A DNA stretch of 64,000 nucleotides from Euryarchaeota archaeon UBA557 (GTDB taxonomy: Archaea; Thermoplasmatota; Poseidoniia; Poseidoniales; Thalassarchaeaceae). Below, one piece after another: positions 8,210-19,700 of this stretch. Where the stretch lies: positions 1 through 64,000 of the forward strand of contig DARI01000008.1 in the NCBI GenBank assembly GCA_002503285.1, in the 5' to 3' direction. Both the position numbers and the translations under genes were made by a program. The notes beneath the pieces are model-generated. The model did not search any database. It was not told the DNA's origin and was given only the letters and a program-made list of their open reading frames with translations. Every line of letters begins with the position of its first letter. Position 1 is the stretch's first letter.

Positions 8210-10255
8210 ATGGGTGACGAGGAAATGTCAACTAACATGAAATTTTTTGCTCATGATACTCTTAGACCATCACAAAAAGAAATGTTAGAAGATGGCATAA
8301 ATACATTAAGAGAAAATGGATTTTTGCTTGCCGCGGCCCCAACTGGAATAGGTAAAACAGCTGCATCATTGGCTGCTGCATTAAAAATTTCATACGATTC
8401 GGTTAATGAAAAAAAAATACTTTTTTTAACAGGTCGACAATCTCAACACAAAATTGTAGTTGATACTATAAAGTCTTTAAATGAACGTAAAGTTTCGAAT
8501 ATACCTGACATAAAATTAGTAGATATTATTGGTAGAGAGGGAATGTGTAAAAATATTCAACCTCTAACGGGTGAGTGTTCTTGTGAGGTAAATATAGAAG
8601 AAGGATCTAGAAAATCTAGAAGGATAAGGTTAGCAAATAGGATTTTAGAAAGTCCAATGCACGTAGAGGAAATTATACAATTGGCAGAAAAGGTTGAATC
8701 TTGCCCTTGGGCAGCTGCAAGATTTGCAGCCAAAGGGGCTAGAGTCATAGTCTGTGATTATAATCATGTATTTATCGAAAACGTAATGGAATTATCTCTA
8801 CCGGCAATGGGAATAGAATTAGAAAATACCATATTAATTGTTGATGAAGCGCATAATTTACCAGATAGAATAAGGAATGGTCTAGAGAGAATCGTCGAAC
8901 ATAGGACATTTGAAGACGCATATAGCGAATTAGAAGAATTCTTAGGTAATAAAGAGAATAAGTTAAAGAAAATAGAAGTAGATAATCCATATGGAAATAA
9001 GGAAATTGAAGATATAAGGAGTACTACAAATCAATTGAATAAACTAAGAAAGGAGATGAAAAAATGGTTTAACTCTAAAGAAGGTTTATTAATAAATGAA
9101 AAGGATATGAAAATTGAAACGAATGATTTTTTGGGAGAAATTAATTCTATTTTAATGGAATCTTTGGAATTTAAAAATAATAACAATTTTGCCGTACTTA
9201 GAAAAATGATAAATCAATTATCAATAGTTAAAGTTGAAAATGATGATTCGATAGATTCAGAAGGAGATGAGACCACAGCATGTTCAAGACTTGGGGAAAT
9301 GTTAGAGACTTGTTTAGAATACATAAATAGTTCAGCATTGGCCCTTGTCATAGATAAAATAGGCGAACGAGATAAAATAATTGTTCGAAGTTTTTTACTA
9401 GATCCGGGAGTAGTAAGTGGACCCTTATTTGAAAAATCGAGTGGGTCGATAATTATGTCAGGTACACTTTATCCTCCAGGAATGTATTCAGATATCTTAC
9501 GGATTCCTGATGATAGGGAAGTTATTGCTAAAGAATATAAATCAGATTTTTTATCAAATAGGAGGCCGATTTTAATTGCAAGGGATGTCACTACAAAATT
9601 TACAGACAGAGGGATGAATAATTCTCACAACATAAGGATGCACATTAAATCAGTATTAAACAATACAAATGGGAATATAGCATTATTTTTCCCTAGTTAT
9701 ATGATGTTGGATAATATCGTTAATCATGAGGGATCTTCTTGGATCCCATGGTCCATAACTCACCATATTATTGAGAGAAGGATGATGTCCAAAGGAGAGG
9801 TTGGAAAAAAGGTAAATAAATTACATGAAAGTAGAAAGAAAGGAGAAAGATGTATACTTATAGGAGTATTAGGAGGAAAATTCTCAGAAGGAGTAGATTA
9901 TCCTGAAAATATATTGGATGCAGTTATTTGTGTTGGCATTCCCCTTGCTCCTCCAAGTGCAAGACAAAATGCATTAAAGTCGTATTATGAAAAAAGGTTT
10001 GGAAATGTGTTGGCATGGCGATATTCTAGCTCTCAGCCAGCAGTTAATAGCCTGATGCAGGCGATCGGCAGGCCGATTCGAAAGGGAGAAGATAGGGCAC
10101 TTGTAGTATTACTAGAAAACAGGTTACTTAACAGGAATTATAAAATATGTATGCCTAATTCATTACAAATAAGGCAAACTAGCAATTATATAAGAACTGA
10201 AAAGTTTACAAAATCTTTTTTTGAACATTTTCCAGAACCTGCAATTAAGAAATAA
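8210..10255 (+). CDS. XPD/DinG-like superfamily 2 DNA helicase with Fe-S cluster
   Basis: A 681-residue ATP-dependent 5'-3' helicase of the Rad3/XPD family. Walker A is AAPTGIGKTAAS at about residues 42-53 and the DEAH box is LIVDEAHNLPDR at about 216-227. Between them lie the cysteines expected for the 4Fe-4S cluster: GMCKN, GECSC and ESCPWAAARF. The C-terminal half has the SGTLYPPG motif and the late GKFSEGVDYP and QAIGRPIRKGED (motifs V and VI). ATGs at 8210 and 8225 both precede the Q-motif-like region TLRPSQKEM; upstream codons lack an ATG. It likely acts in DNA repair. It is followed 47 bases later by an orphan gene on the same strand. Confidence 0.9.
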   Translation: MGDEEMSTNMKFFAHDTLRPSQKEMLEDGINTLRENGFLLAAAPTGIGKTAASLAAALKISYDSVNEKKILFLTGRQSQHKIVVDTIKSLNERKVSNIPDIKLVDIIGREGMCKNIQPLTGECSCEVNIEEGSRKSRRIRLANRILESPMHVEEIIQLAEKVESCPWAAARFAAKGARVIVCDYNHVFIENVMELSLPAMGIELENTILIVDEAHNLPDRIRNGLERIVEHRTFEDAYSELEEFLGNKENKLKKIEVDNPYGNKEIEDIRSTTNQLNKLRKEMKKWFNSKEGLLINEKDMKIETNDFLGEINSILMESLEFKNNNNFAVLRKMINQLSIVKVENDDSIDSEGDETTACSRLGEMLETCLEYINSSALALVIDKIGERDKIIVRSFLLDPGVVSGPLFEKSSGSIIMSGTLYPPGMYSDILRIPDDREVIAKEYKSDFLSNRRPILIARDVTTKFTDRGMNNSHNIRMHIKSVLNNTNGNIALFFPSYMMLDNIVNHEGSSWIPWSITHHIIERRMMSKGEVGKKVNKLHESRKKGERCILIGVLGGKFSEGVDYPENILDAVICVGIPLAPPSARQNALKSYYEKRFGNVLAWRYSSSQPAVNSLMQAIGRPIRKGEDRALVVLLENRLLNRNYKICMPNSLQIRQTSNYIRTEKFTKSFFEHFPEPAIKK

Positions 10256-10302
10256 TGAACAATGAGTTAATGCACCTTGAACCTGTGGGCTGAGTTGATA
10301 AC

Positions 10303-10764
10303 ATGGATTGGGAAAGACTGGAAATATCAATTTTAGAATCAGAACAAGATAGATATGGCACGGATAGTAATGAAGAATTTGGATTAGATATAAACGCAGA
10401 AAAAATGCATGATTCGTTTCTAAATAGATTAACTCATTTAAATGATGTTAAATCTAGCCATAACAATATGATATCAAAATTAGCAGGTTCAATGGAAGAT
10501 GAGAAGGTATCACTAAAGGAAATACGCAATTTAAGTTTTTTTAAGGATATTTCAAAACCAATAGAAATTAAATCTAATTTTTTAATTCCATTAGAATCGA
10601 ATTCTCCAAAGGACATAATAGTTGAAATTAACAAAAAACGTACACATCTAAGAATTATTGTACCGAATACATTCGGAGGTAATGTTGAGGAATTCTTGAT
10701 TAATGATGGTATAGAAATTAGTAAAGGAATTTGGTCCAAAGGTACGTTAGAATTGAGCAATTAG
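10303..10764 (+). CDS. Hypothetical protein downstream of the helicase
   Basis: 153 residues, unrecognised. The N-terminal two thirds is acidic and probably helical (MDWERLEISILESEQDRYG and onward). The C-terminal 45 residues look like short beta strands (DIIVEINKKRTHLRIIVPN). There is no signal peptide, membrane segment or cysteine pair. It lies 47 bases after the XPD-like helicase on the same strand and may be a lineage-specific partner of it; only the position suggests this. It converges with the giant surface protein gene, whose stop is seven bases away. Confidence 0.6.
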   Translation: MDWERLEISILESEQDRYGTDSNEEFGLDINAEKMHDSFLNRLTHLNDVKSSHNNMISKLAGSMEDEKVSLKEIRNLSFFKDISKPIEIKSNFLIPLESNSPKDIIVEINKKRTHLRIIVPNTFGGNVEEFLINDGIEISKGIWSKGTLELSN

Positions 10765-10771
10765 GAATCAT

Positions 10772-13700
10772 TTATTTAATGTCTAATATTATTTCATTTT
10801 CCCTACTTGGTATTTCCTCAAGAGAGTTGATTTCATTTACTACGGAGGTCAGTGCGAGTGTTGCATTACTTCGATGATTTTCTCCTAAAATATGGCTTGA
10901 ATATCTGGCTTCTTCGAAAATACGATCTAATGCAATTAGAGATTCTTCGCGTATTTCAGGTAAAGCAGTTCTAATAGCTAATTCAAATTCCCTAACAGTT
11001 TCAAATCCTCTCCTTAAAAATCCTCTTTGCATTAGTACTTCGCAAAGGTTTTGATAACAGATAAAAATTGAAGAACGTACTTCATCGCCTGCTGCTAAGA
11101 GTTCTGATGCATAACTAAAAATGTTTGCAATTTCAGATAATTCAGATTTTTTACGCCGTCCATATACTATGAAGGAAGTTATGAGTAGAGATAAAATCAA
11201 CATAGATCCTATTATTAAAATAAACGGGCTCAAAATATTCTCAGAATCTGATTCTTCATAAATAATTTCAATGTCCCCTTGTAATGCTAAGTTAGATAGG
11301 CTGATTGGATCAATAAATATTGAATTAGAACTAATTTGTACATTTAAATCTCCCCAAATTAATTTATCTGATAAGGGTGGCAAGGGCGAAAGGGCCTTGA
11401 ATTCAAAGTTAAATCTCCCATTTTCATCAGTTAGTTTTGTAGATGAAAAATGAGTTGTTGAACCATTCAATAATAAAGCAGACATAGAGACATCAGGTAA
11501 CATTTCACCCGTATCATTAGCCGTTAGATTAACGGAACCTTGCAAAATTCTCTGACCATTAACTAGGTTGAGGTCGGAGAAATCAAAGTCTATTTGGACA
11601 AGTACCAAGACATCAATTTGTATAGACGCACCATTTAGATATCTATTTCCATCAGATTCAATAATTAAATCAAGAGTGTTTATCCCAGGTAACATAAACT
11701 GTTGTGCGGTAGAAATAATTTGAAAATTTAGCGTTCCAGAGTTGACCCAAGGATCGGATTTAAGTGGTAAATTACTATTGCCCAAAAATAGATTTATTGA
11801 TAAATTCTCGAATATACTGAATTGTCCACCTATTTCCCTAGCAAAGCCCTGAATTTTAATAGGCTGGGTACTTGAACTTCGTACTATAGTATGAGTAATT
11901 GGTAATATTTCTATTTGAATATCAGAATTAACAAAAGTTGTAATATTAGTATTTGTTGATAAATATAATAACTCACCAACAAATGAAAACTTGAATTCAT
12001 GCATTCCTCGAGAAATTTGATATCCCAGAGTATGATTATAATTGAATGTCCCATCATCATTTGATATAATGGTGGAAATCTCAATACCATCCAGAAGTAC
12101 TAATATATTTCTTTCCTGAAGTCCCATTTGGAATTGAGTATCATCTTCATAAAGTCTGCCTGTGAAGTTCCAGTTGTCCCCCCTAGTTGCATATTGAGAA
12201 CCTAATGATAAAGAAATTTTAGTATGATATGCTACGGTAAGGTTGGTCTCAAAAATTCCTTGACGATGATAACCTTGTTCTGGACTTAATACTATGAATG
12301 TATGATTTCCAATCTCTAAAGTTTCAGGAATAATATAGTCATAATACCAATATCCTTCATTATTAGATGTGGTAATACCAATTAATACATCATCTACAAA
12401 TAATTCTAATGTGTGATTAGAGAGAAAGCCATCCTGAAGGTTATCTTTAACCAACCCAGTAATTTCTAGAATGTCCCCTACTGCGATAGGTTGTAGTTCA
12501 TTAACAATTGGATATACTGGGCCATGAACAATAAATACAGTTGATGAATTTGATGGGAGTATGAACTCTTCACCCATGAATTCTACGGAAATTATGCGTG
12601 GCCCTAATTTCATATTTGGAGAAATGGGGACATATATACTAAAAAATCCTGTCTCATTTACAAACAATTCTGTCAGCAATTGTTCGTCAATATATGCATT
12701 GAGTGACCTATCAGGAATTGGCCTATTAACTAGATCAGTAAATTGCCCCTCAATCAAGACGAGATCATTGCGATCGACATCCGTAATTGACGTTGTAATA
12801 ATGACCTTTGATACCTGAGATATATTAAAATCAATTGTATCAGATGATGGTAAATAATATTCGGGATTCAAGGAGTCTCCCTGGCCCATTGGATTGACCC
12901 AAGTAAAGCCTCCTAGAAATTTCATTGTAGCCTTATGTAAACCGTAATTAATATCTTCCGGAATATCATATACAATACTCCATGATCTTGTAGTTCCATT
13001 TGATTGAGTTGTATAAAGAGGCCCTACGTCAATATCATTTATGAAAAGATGTATGATTCCTCCAGAAGGAGATTCATCAGTAAATAGGCTATCCGAATGT
13101 TCGTCGGTAAGAATTCCTGAAAATGTAATTTTCTCACCGGCTATAAATTCACCTTCCACCCTCAATACATTCAAGTTAGTTGGTGCCAAAATAATTATTC
13201 TCGTCCATGCTTCATCTCCAAGCAGTCCAATAGTACTATTTATTCCATTAAATGAGACAGTTATTTTCAAAGGACCAACTTTTGTAAATTGATCTATATT
13301 TAAAATAGTAGTTGAAAAACCCTCTAAATCAGTATTAGATGTACTTACCAGTAGTCCTTCAATACTTACATCATAAGGAACAGATGGAACTGGGTTACCC
13401 GCATTATCAATTATTGATATATTAATAGAAACTGATTCTCCCCTAATTGTCCTGCTATCTGAATCCAAATCTGAAGGATCTAAAATTGTGAGTAATGAGT
13501 ATCCTCTGCTACTAAAAATAGAGACATTTTCACTAGATTCATAATAGTTAACATCTGGAGTGTAAATTACTTTTATTTCATTAACTCCACGGGAAAATGT
13601 CAAATCTAATCTGATAATTCCACTCCAGTTACCATCATCTGAAAATGATAATGAAGAAACAGTAAAAGTATCTAATTCATCATTTATTGAAAATGTTAAT

Positions 13701-16700
13701 GCAGGAGATAATAATGCTCCCTGCCTATTTGTTACCGAGCTTCCATTACTAGAAATTAATGAACCAGTAACGTTAAAGAATTCACCAGGCAATGGATTTG
13801 CAGTTATTGGATATATTTGAATAGAGGTTGATGATCTGATAGAAATTGTATTAATTATTTCAAATATAGAGTTTAAAGTACTTGAACCATTAAAAAATAG
13901 AGTTACATTAACAAGACCTAACGGATGATTATTTGGTATTAGGAAATCAAAATTTACATTCCCTTGATTATCAGTGATATTATTATCCAACCAAGTTTCA
14001 TGAAATTTAGCGGCTACTTCGAGGCCGTTTAAATTAATATTATTATCACTAAATTCCACAAGTCTTCCACCTATTGTTACAGATGTTCCCCTATCTATAA
14101 CTGTATTTATTAAAGGAGTAGTTTCTATAAAATTAGGAATTCCCCGAACTAATATACTAGTATCTCCAGTCCCAGATAAATAGAATGGGCTGGAATCGTT
14201 TACTACACTAATAATTAGAGTTCTGACTCCACTAGTTACGCCGTTACCCAATACATCCGTAGGAACCGAGACGGTAAAACTACCATTATTACTAGTGGTG
14301 AAATCAGTAATTAAAATTTCATTCGGATCATCTAAAAAGAAAATTTCTATTTCAACTGGGCCCTGTACAGTCCTGTTTGCATCAACAGAATCCATCACTC
14401 TGCCGGAAACTGTGAAATATTGTAGAGCAGTGACTTCAGCAGGTATTGAATCTATTTCAATTATACTTCCTACTCGGACAGTTAAGTTGGCATAATCTTC
14501 ACCTTCGAGCCATCTTCCTGCATTAATATCAGTCAAATTATCGTCTATGTCATCAGGTGCTAAAATTCGTATTTGATAATAACCTGGTACTGTATTAACA
14601 GGAATTATTGGATCAAATAGTGCATTACCATCGGAATTTGAAATAGTAGAATCAAGTAGTTGTTGAGCGTTGCCTCCCCAGTCAAAATATAATTCTACAG
14701 TAATATCACTTAGTCGTGATGAATCAGCTAAATCACTGATTGATGCATTTAAATTTAGAGTATTCCCCGCGGTGACAATGGCTACTGAAGAATTTAATTC
14801 GACAATGAATTCAGTTTGTATCCCTGCATTTACCAAGACAGGGGACGTGTCTTGGTAAAATATACCTCCAGCTGGAGGATTTAGATTAAAATCTAATTCT
14901 AAGTATAATTCATAAGCTCCTGAACCAACATCACCAGGCATTATGAAAGATAGATTATATTCACCTGTTTGTGTATCTATCCAATCGCTAGATAAGACGT
15001 AAATAGTTGGAGGAGAAGGGAAACCATCTGGAGTAGGGGGTAAATCTGTTGGAACATGTAGTGACAAAGTTATGGAAGAGTTATTTCCAATAATTGGATT
15101 ATTTGACATTATATCATTAGTAAAACCGGTAACCCAATTCTGAGAAGATGGGTTGCCCCCTTGTGACCATTCAAATCCTAAATTCGTAGTAACATTACCC
15201 CTTCCCTTTATCCTTATTTCATCAATAGAATTATTTGGATTTAACCATTTTGAACCATTATAAAACAATGACCAATTATAATCATCCGGAATAGTGGCAA
15301 GATCTGGAGTCCAGCCTACTAGTAACTTAGGATTAGTTGGGTCAGTAATATTCCAGACTTCGTCGCCATTAAATTCTAATCTATAATTACCTTCAAAGTT
15401 TGCAAGTGAAGTGCCCGTATGATCTGTCAATATTACATCTACTTCTGCAGCTATACCTCTCATTTTTGAAGCCAGAGAATAATTGAAAAATATATCACTT
15501 CTAATTCCATAAATATCGGTAAATATTTCCTGATCATTAGAAGTTAAGAGATCAGCATCAAATCTGATTCTAACTTCGACTGGCCCGGCAGGTATTGGAA
15601 CTTCTGAGGCATTAAATAGCCAATTAATTGAAAAATTACCGGGCCCATCAATCCAAGAAGAATTGTTTAGTTGCCATGATTTAATACCGATAAACGGGCC
15701 ATTGAAATCGGATTTACGCATATCTAAATAAAGAGTTCCATTAAGTGCATCTTGACTTAGGCCCCTACTTAATACTGAGCCATTTAAAAATATATTTGAG
15801 TTAATATCAATAATTGAGTTATTAGAATTTATACTTTCTAAAACTACAGTCATATTCGGAGATGGAGTTACTTCAAACATGAATGAATATATATTAGGCA
15901 TTGCATGATATGTTGGATTAGAGTCATTATTCATATCATCTTGATGCCATCCAGAAAACTCTAATGAAGCATTAATTAGTCCCAAAGGTTCTTGATCTTG
16001 TAATGGAATTATAAATTCAAAATATCCCCCAGGTCCTACGTCACTAATTAATTCCACATTACCATCTAATGAAGTAGAATAAATTAATTCTAATTGTAAA
16101 TTATCAACTGTAGTTGGATCTATTTTAGGATCGTTTTTCCAAGACATCTGACCAGATATGGTCGTATTGACTCCAACACCTATCATTGGTTGTTCAACAG
16201 GGAATGGATCAAGAATAGATAAATTAACATCATCTGTTATGTTAATAGTCCAAGAAAATGAAATTCCTTGGTTTCCAACATAATTTTTCTTTGAAGTTTG
16301 AATAACTAAAGAAGCGTAGCCAGGACTTAGAATTTCAGCTGGCAATCCAGATAAATTAAAAAATCCGTTTGAATCAGATGTTGTAGTTGCGACAAGATAT
16401 TCAAGAATTGCGGCAGATCCGGGTATATCAGATATATCCAGCGGTGAAACCAAGTATAATGAGAGTGTTATATCAGATACGGAAGTAGAGTTGCTAACAA
16501 ATTGCAATGTCCCTTCAACAGAAATATTTTGGCCAAAATTCAAATCCCGTTTAAGGGAATCTGGCGACCATGATTCATCTAGTACCTCAACTAAGGACAT
16601 TGGTGGGCATGCTTCAAAGGGTATCCAACCCAAATCTAAGTTTCCTTGATTTTGATTAGTTTGTAGATGTACTTCTGCCCACCATGTAAAATCCCCTCCA

Positions 16701-19700
16701 TAAACGTCATATGATTTACCAGTCCATTCTCCTCCTGAGAATCCCGTAACTTTTCTAGTTGGCATTCCTGCATGACGTAACATAACTGTAAACAGAGAGG
16801 TAAATTCATCGCAACTTCCTTCAAATGAAGAAGTTAAAATCCAATTTGAAATATCGCTATCCATACCGGTATTATTGGGCCTAGAAGATCCATCGTGATT
16901 ACGTAAAAATGTTATAGTTTCATTGCCATTAATTATAAAATCTTGAATAGCAATAATTTTATCCCACGCTGAAACAGCTCCAGAGGTATTTATTATTTGC
17001 TGAGTTATATTATTTACCTCAAGGCCATAGTCATTCAAGTATGATTCTGGTAAGGATGTGGCATAACTACTTCCAGAAAAAATTGTCGAATTATCCCTTA
17101 TTTGGGTGCCCAATATTATTTCTGGGGCCGAAACATATAAATTTTCAATATTAGAATTATCAATAATGATGTCACGAGTATAATTTGAAAAGTTTAATCC
17201 TGCAGAAGCATCGGACCAACTGACAAATTCATATGAATTATATGGAGATATTAATTCAATTCCGGGGGACATAATTCCATCTTGATAAACTAATTCCCAG
17301 TCAAGAGCAGAAGAAGAGTTCCAAAATGAAGGATCGGCTACGCCTTGACTTATGTTCGAAGAGGGTGTAATAAGAGTATTTCCGACAAGGCTTGAATTTA
17401 CCCCCCAAGAAACTCCTGTATAACTATCATATGTGTGCCACCTCCAGTAATGTTTCATACCTGTGTCAAGGCCTGATGAGAGATTAAATGCTGAAAAGAA
17501 TAATGAATTATATGAGATGTCATCTGAGGAATTGAAAGGATCCGTAGGTGCATCTACACAATCATTAGTCCAAAAAGATTCAGGGCACTCTTGGCCATCA
17601 GGAACGCCTCCCCCATCCGTATCGGGATCTAGCCAATTTGTCCCTATATCTTGTTCAATAGTATCAGGAATTCCGTCACCATCGGTATCTGTTGGATTTA
17701 TATCATCATTGGGATTATTTTGAGGATTAGTACCGTCGAGATATTCTTGACCATCAGTAACTCCTCCATTGTCGGAATCGGATTGGTTCCAAAGTGTAAT
17801 ATAACTATCTTGAGTCAAGTTTCCTTGAGTAATCCCAAACGACAAACTGCAGCCAGTATTATTTTCAAAATAATTATTTAATCCATCCATATCTGAGTCC
17901 AATATATTGTCGCAAGGCTCCAAGGGATCTGTAAAATTTTGAATTTCAGATAAATCATTTACCCCATCCCCATCCGAATCTGACATATTTATATTTGAAA
18001 TGTAACCCCAAGTTCCAACTAGTTCTTCCCAATCTGCCAATCCATCTGAATCTAAATCAGAGTAATCGTCATCGCAATGAGGATCATTAATTGCTCCAAC
18101 AGTAGCATTCCAACACCATGATCCATTAGTAATAATTATACTTGAAGTTCCTAATGGCACATCTAAATCAATACCTCTGAGAGTATTACCAAAAATACTG
18201 ACGAATCTAAATCCCGTTAGGTCGCCTGAAGTATTATTATAATATGCCATTGGATAATCTATTTGCCTCCAGTCAATCGGATTTGGATTAATCCCCTCAG
18301 TAGAATTAAGAGTTAGTTCTTTAGTAGATATGTCATAATTTAATATTGAAAATTCTAAATTTACATATGACATGCATGGATCCGTAGCCCTCATGAAATC
18401 AAGTTCTTCTCCATCGGTAGCGCCTCCTCCATCGCTATCAGCTAAATTCCATAATGTACAAGTTAGGTTTTCTTCCCAATTTTGCAATCCATCGCCATCG
18501 AAATCACCATCATCTTCTATCCGAGTAGGATCTGTTTCTCCGACGTCTATCAGCCCATTTCCATTTAGATCTTCTTCGCCATCTTCGAGGTAATCCCCAT
18601 CAGTATTATTGTCAAGTGGATTAGACCCTTGTTCTGGATCTCCATACTGGCCATTTACTTCAATACCATCATTTATTCCATCTCCATCCGTATCTGGTGA
18701 TGTTGGGTCTGTAAGTAGTGTCAAAGCTTCATATGAATCATTTAATCCATCTAGATCAGTATCATTATTTTGAGGATCAGTTTGCGTTATTCCATCAACC
18801 TCTGCAGTCAGAAATTGACACCCCCCCGGGCCCAGTTCCAGCATCGGATTACAAGGAGATGTTGTAAAAGTCATATTATCGGGACCTGGTCTAAAATATT
18901 GAGTTGGGGGGAATGTAGATCCATTCCTAGTATTCCAAGCAGGGTTTACATATTCATACAAATTAATTAAACCATCATTATCTGGATCTCCAAAAGTACC
19001 ATCCATATTTGAGTTTGAGGTTGGATCTAGGTTGTGTGCAACTTCCCACCCATCGGGCATTCCATCTCCATCCGTATCCCAGCCATTTCTATCTTCATCT
19101 ATTAGTCCATCTCCGTCATCGTCATCAGATGAACAATCAGCATCTCCATCCTTATCATTATCAAAAGAGTCGACTAATCCATCCTTATCATTATCAAAAG
19201 AGTCGGTGCAAATATTCCCCATTGGGTCTTCATCAAACCCATCACTGCCAGACCCTTGTAGAAGTTGCATTGCGCTTTCTTCATCCCAATTACTAACAGG
19301 AACGGTGCCATTCCACCATACGCCATTATCCAATACATTTGGAGTACCTGAAAAATCCCAATTTGAAGGAATAGAATATAAATACTCATTTAAATTAGTC
19401 AAGGAATCTAAATCTGGATCTCCTGTAGAACCATTATTTCCTACTGAAGATAATGGATCAAGACCATATTGCCATTCCCAGCCATCAGGTAAACCATCAT
19501 TATCAGTATCAAAATCTTGTGGCTGAGTATTGATAAAAAATTCGATACCATAACTCAACCCATCGCCGTCTTGATCAGTAGTTGCCATAGCTTCCCATAT
19601 GCCATATTCCATGGCTAGAAAACTTGAAAAAACCATTATAATACTAAAAAACACTGCCGATTTCTTTTTTCTATTAATTATATTTGCATCAGAATTTAAT

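Noticed and set aside
19032..19526. A 164-residue plus-strand frame rich in Ser and Pro
   Set aside because: It is the antisense of the thrombospondin-repeat region of the giant surface protein; Ser/Pro richness is what reverse-reading GAT/GGN repeats gives.
17463..19526. Regularly spaced repeats resembling an array
   Set aside because: They are in-frame thrombospondin type 3 units of differing sequence within one gene, not CRISPR repeats with unique spacers.
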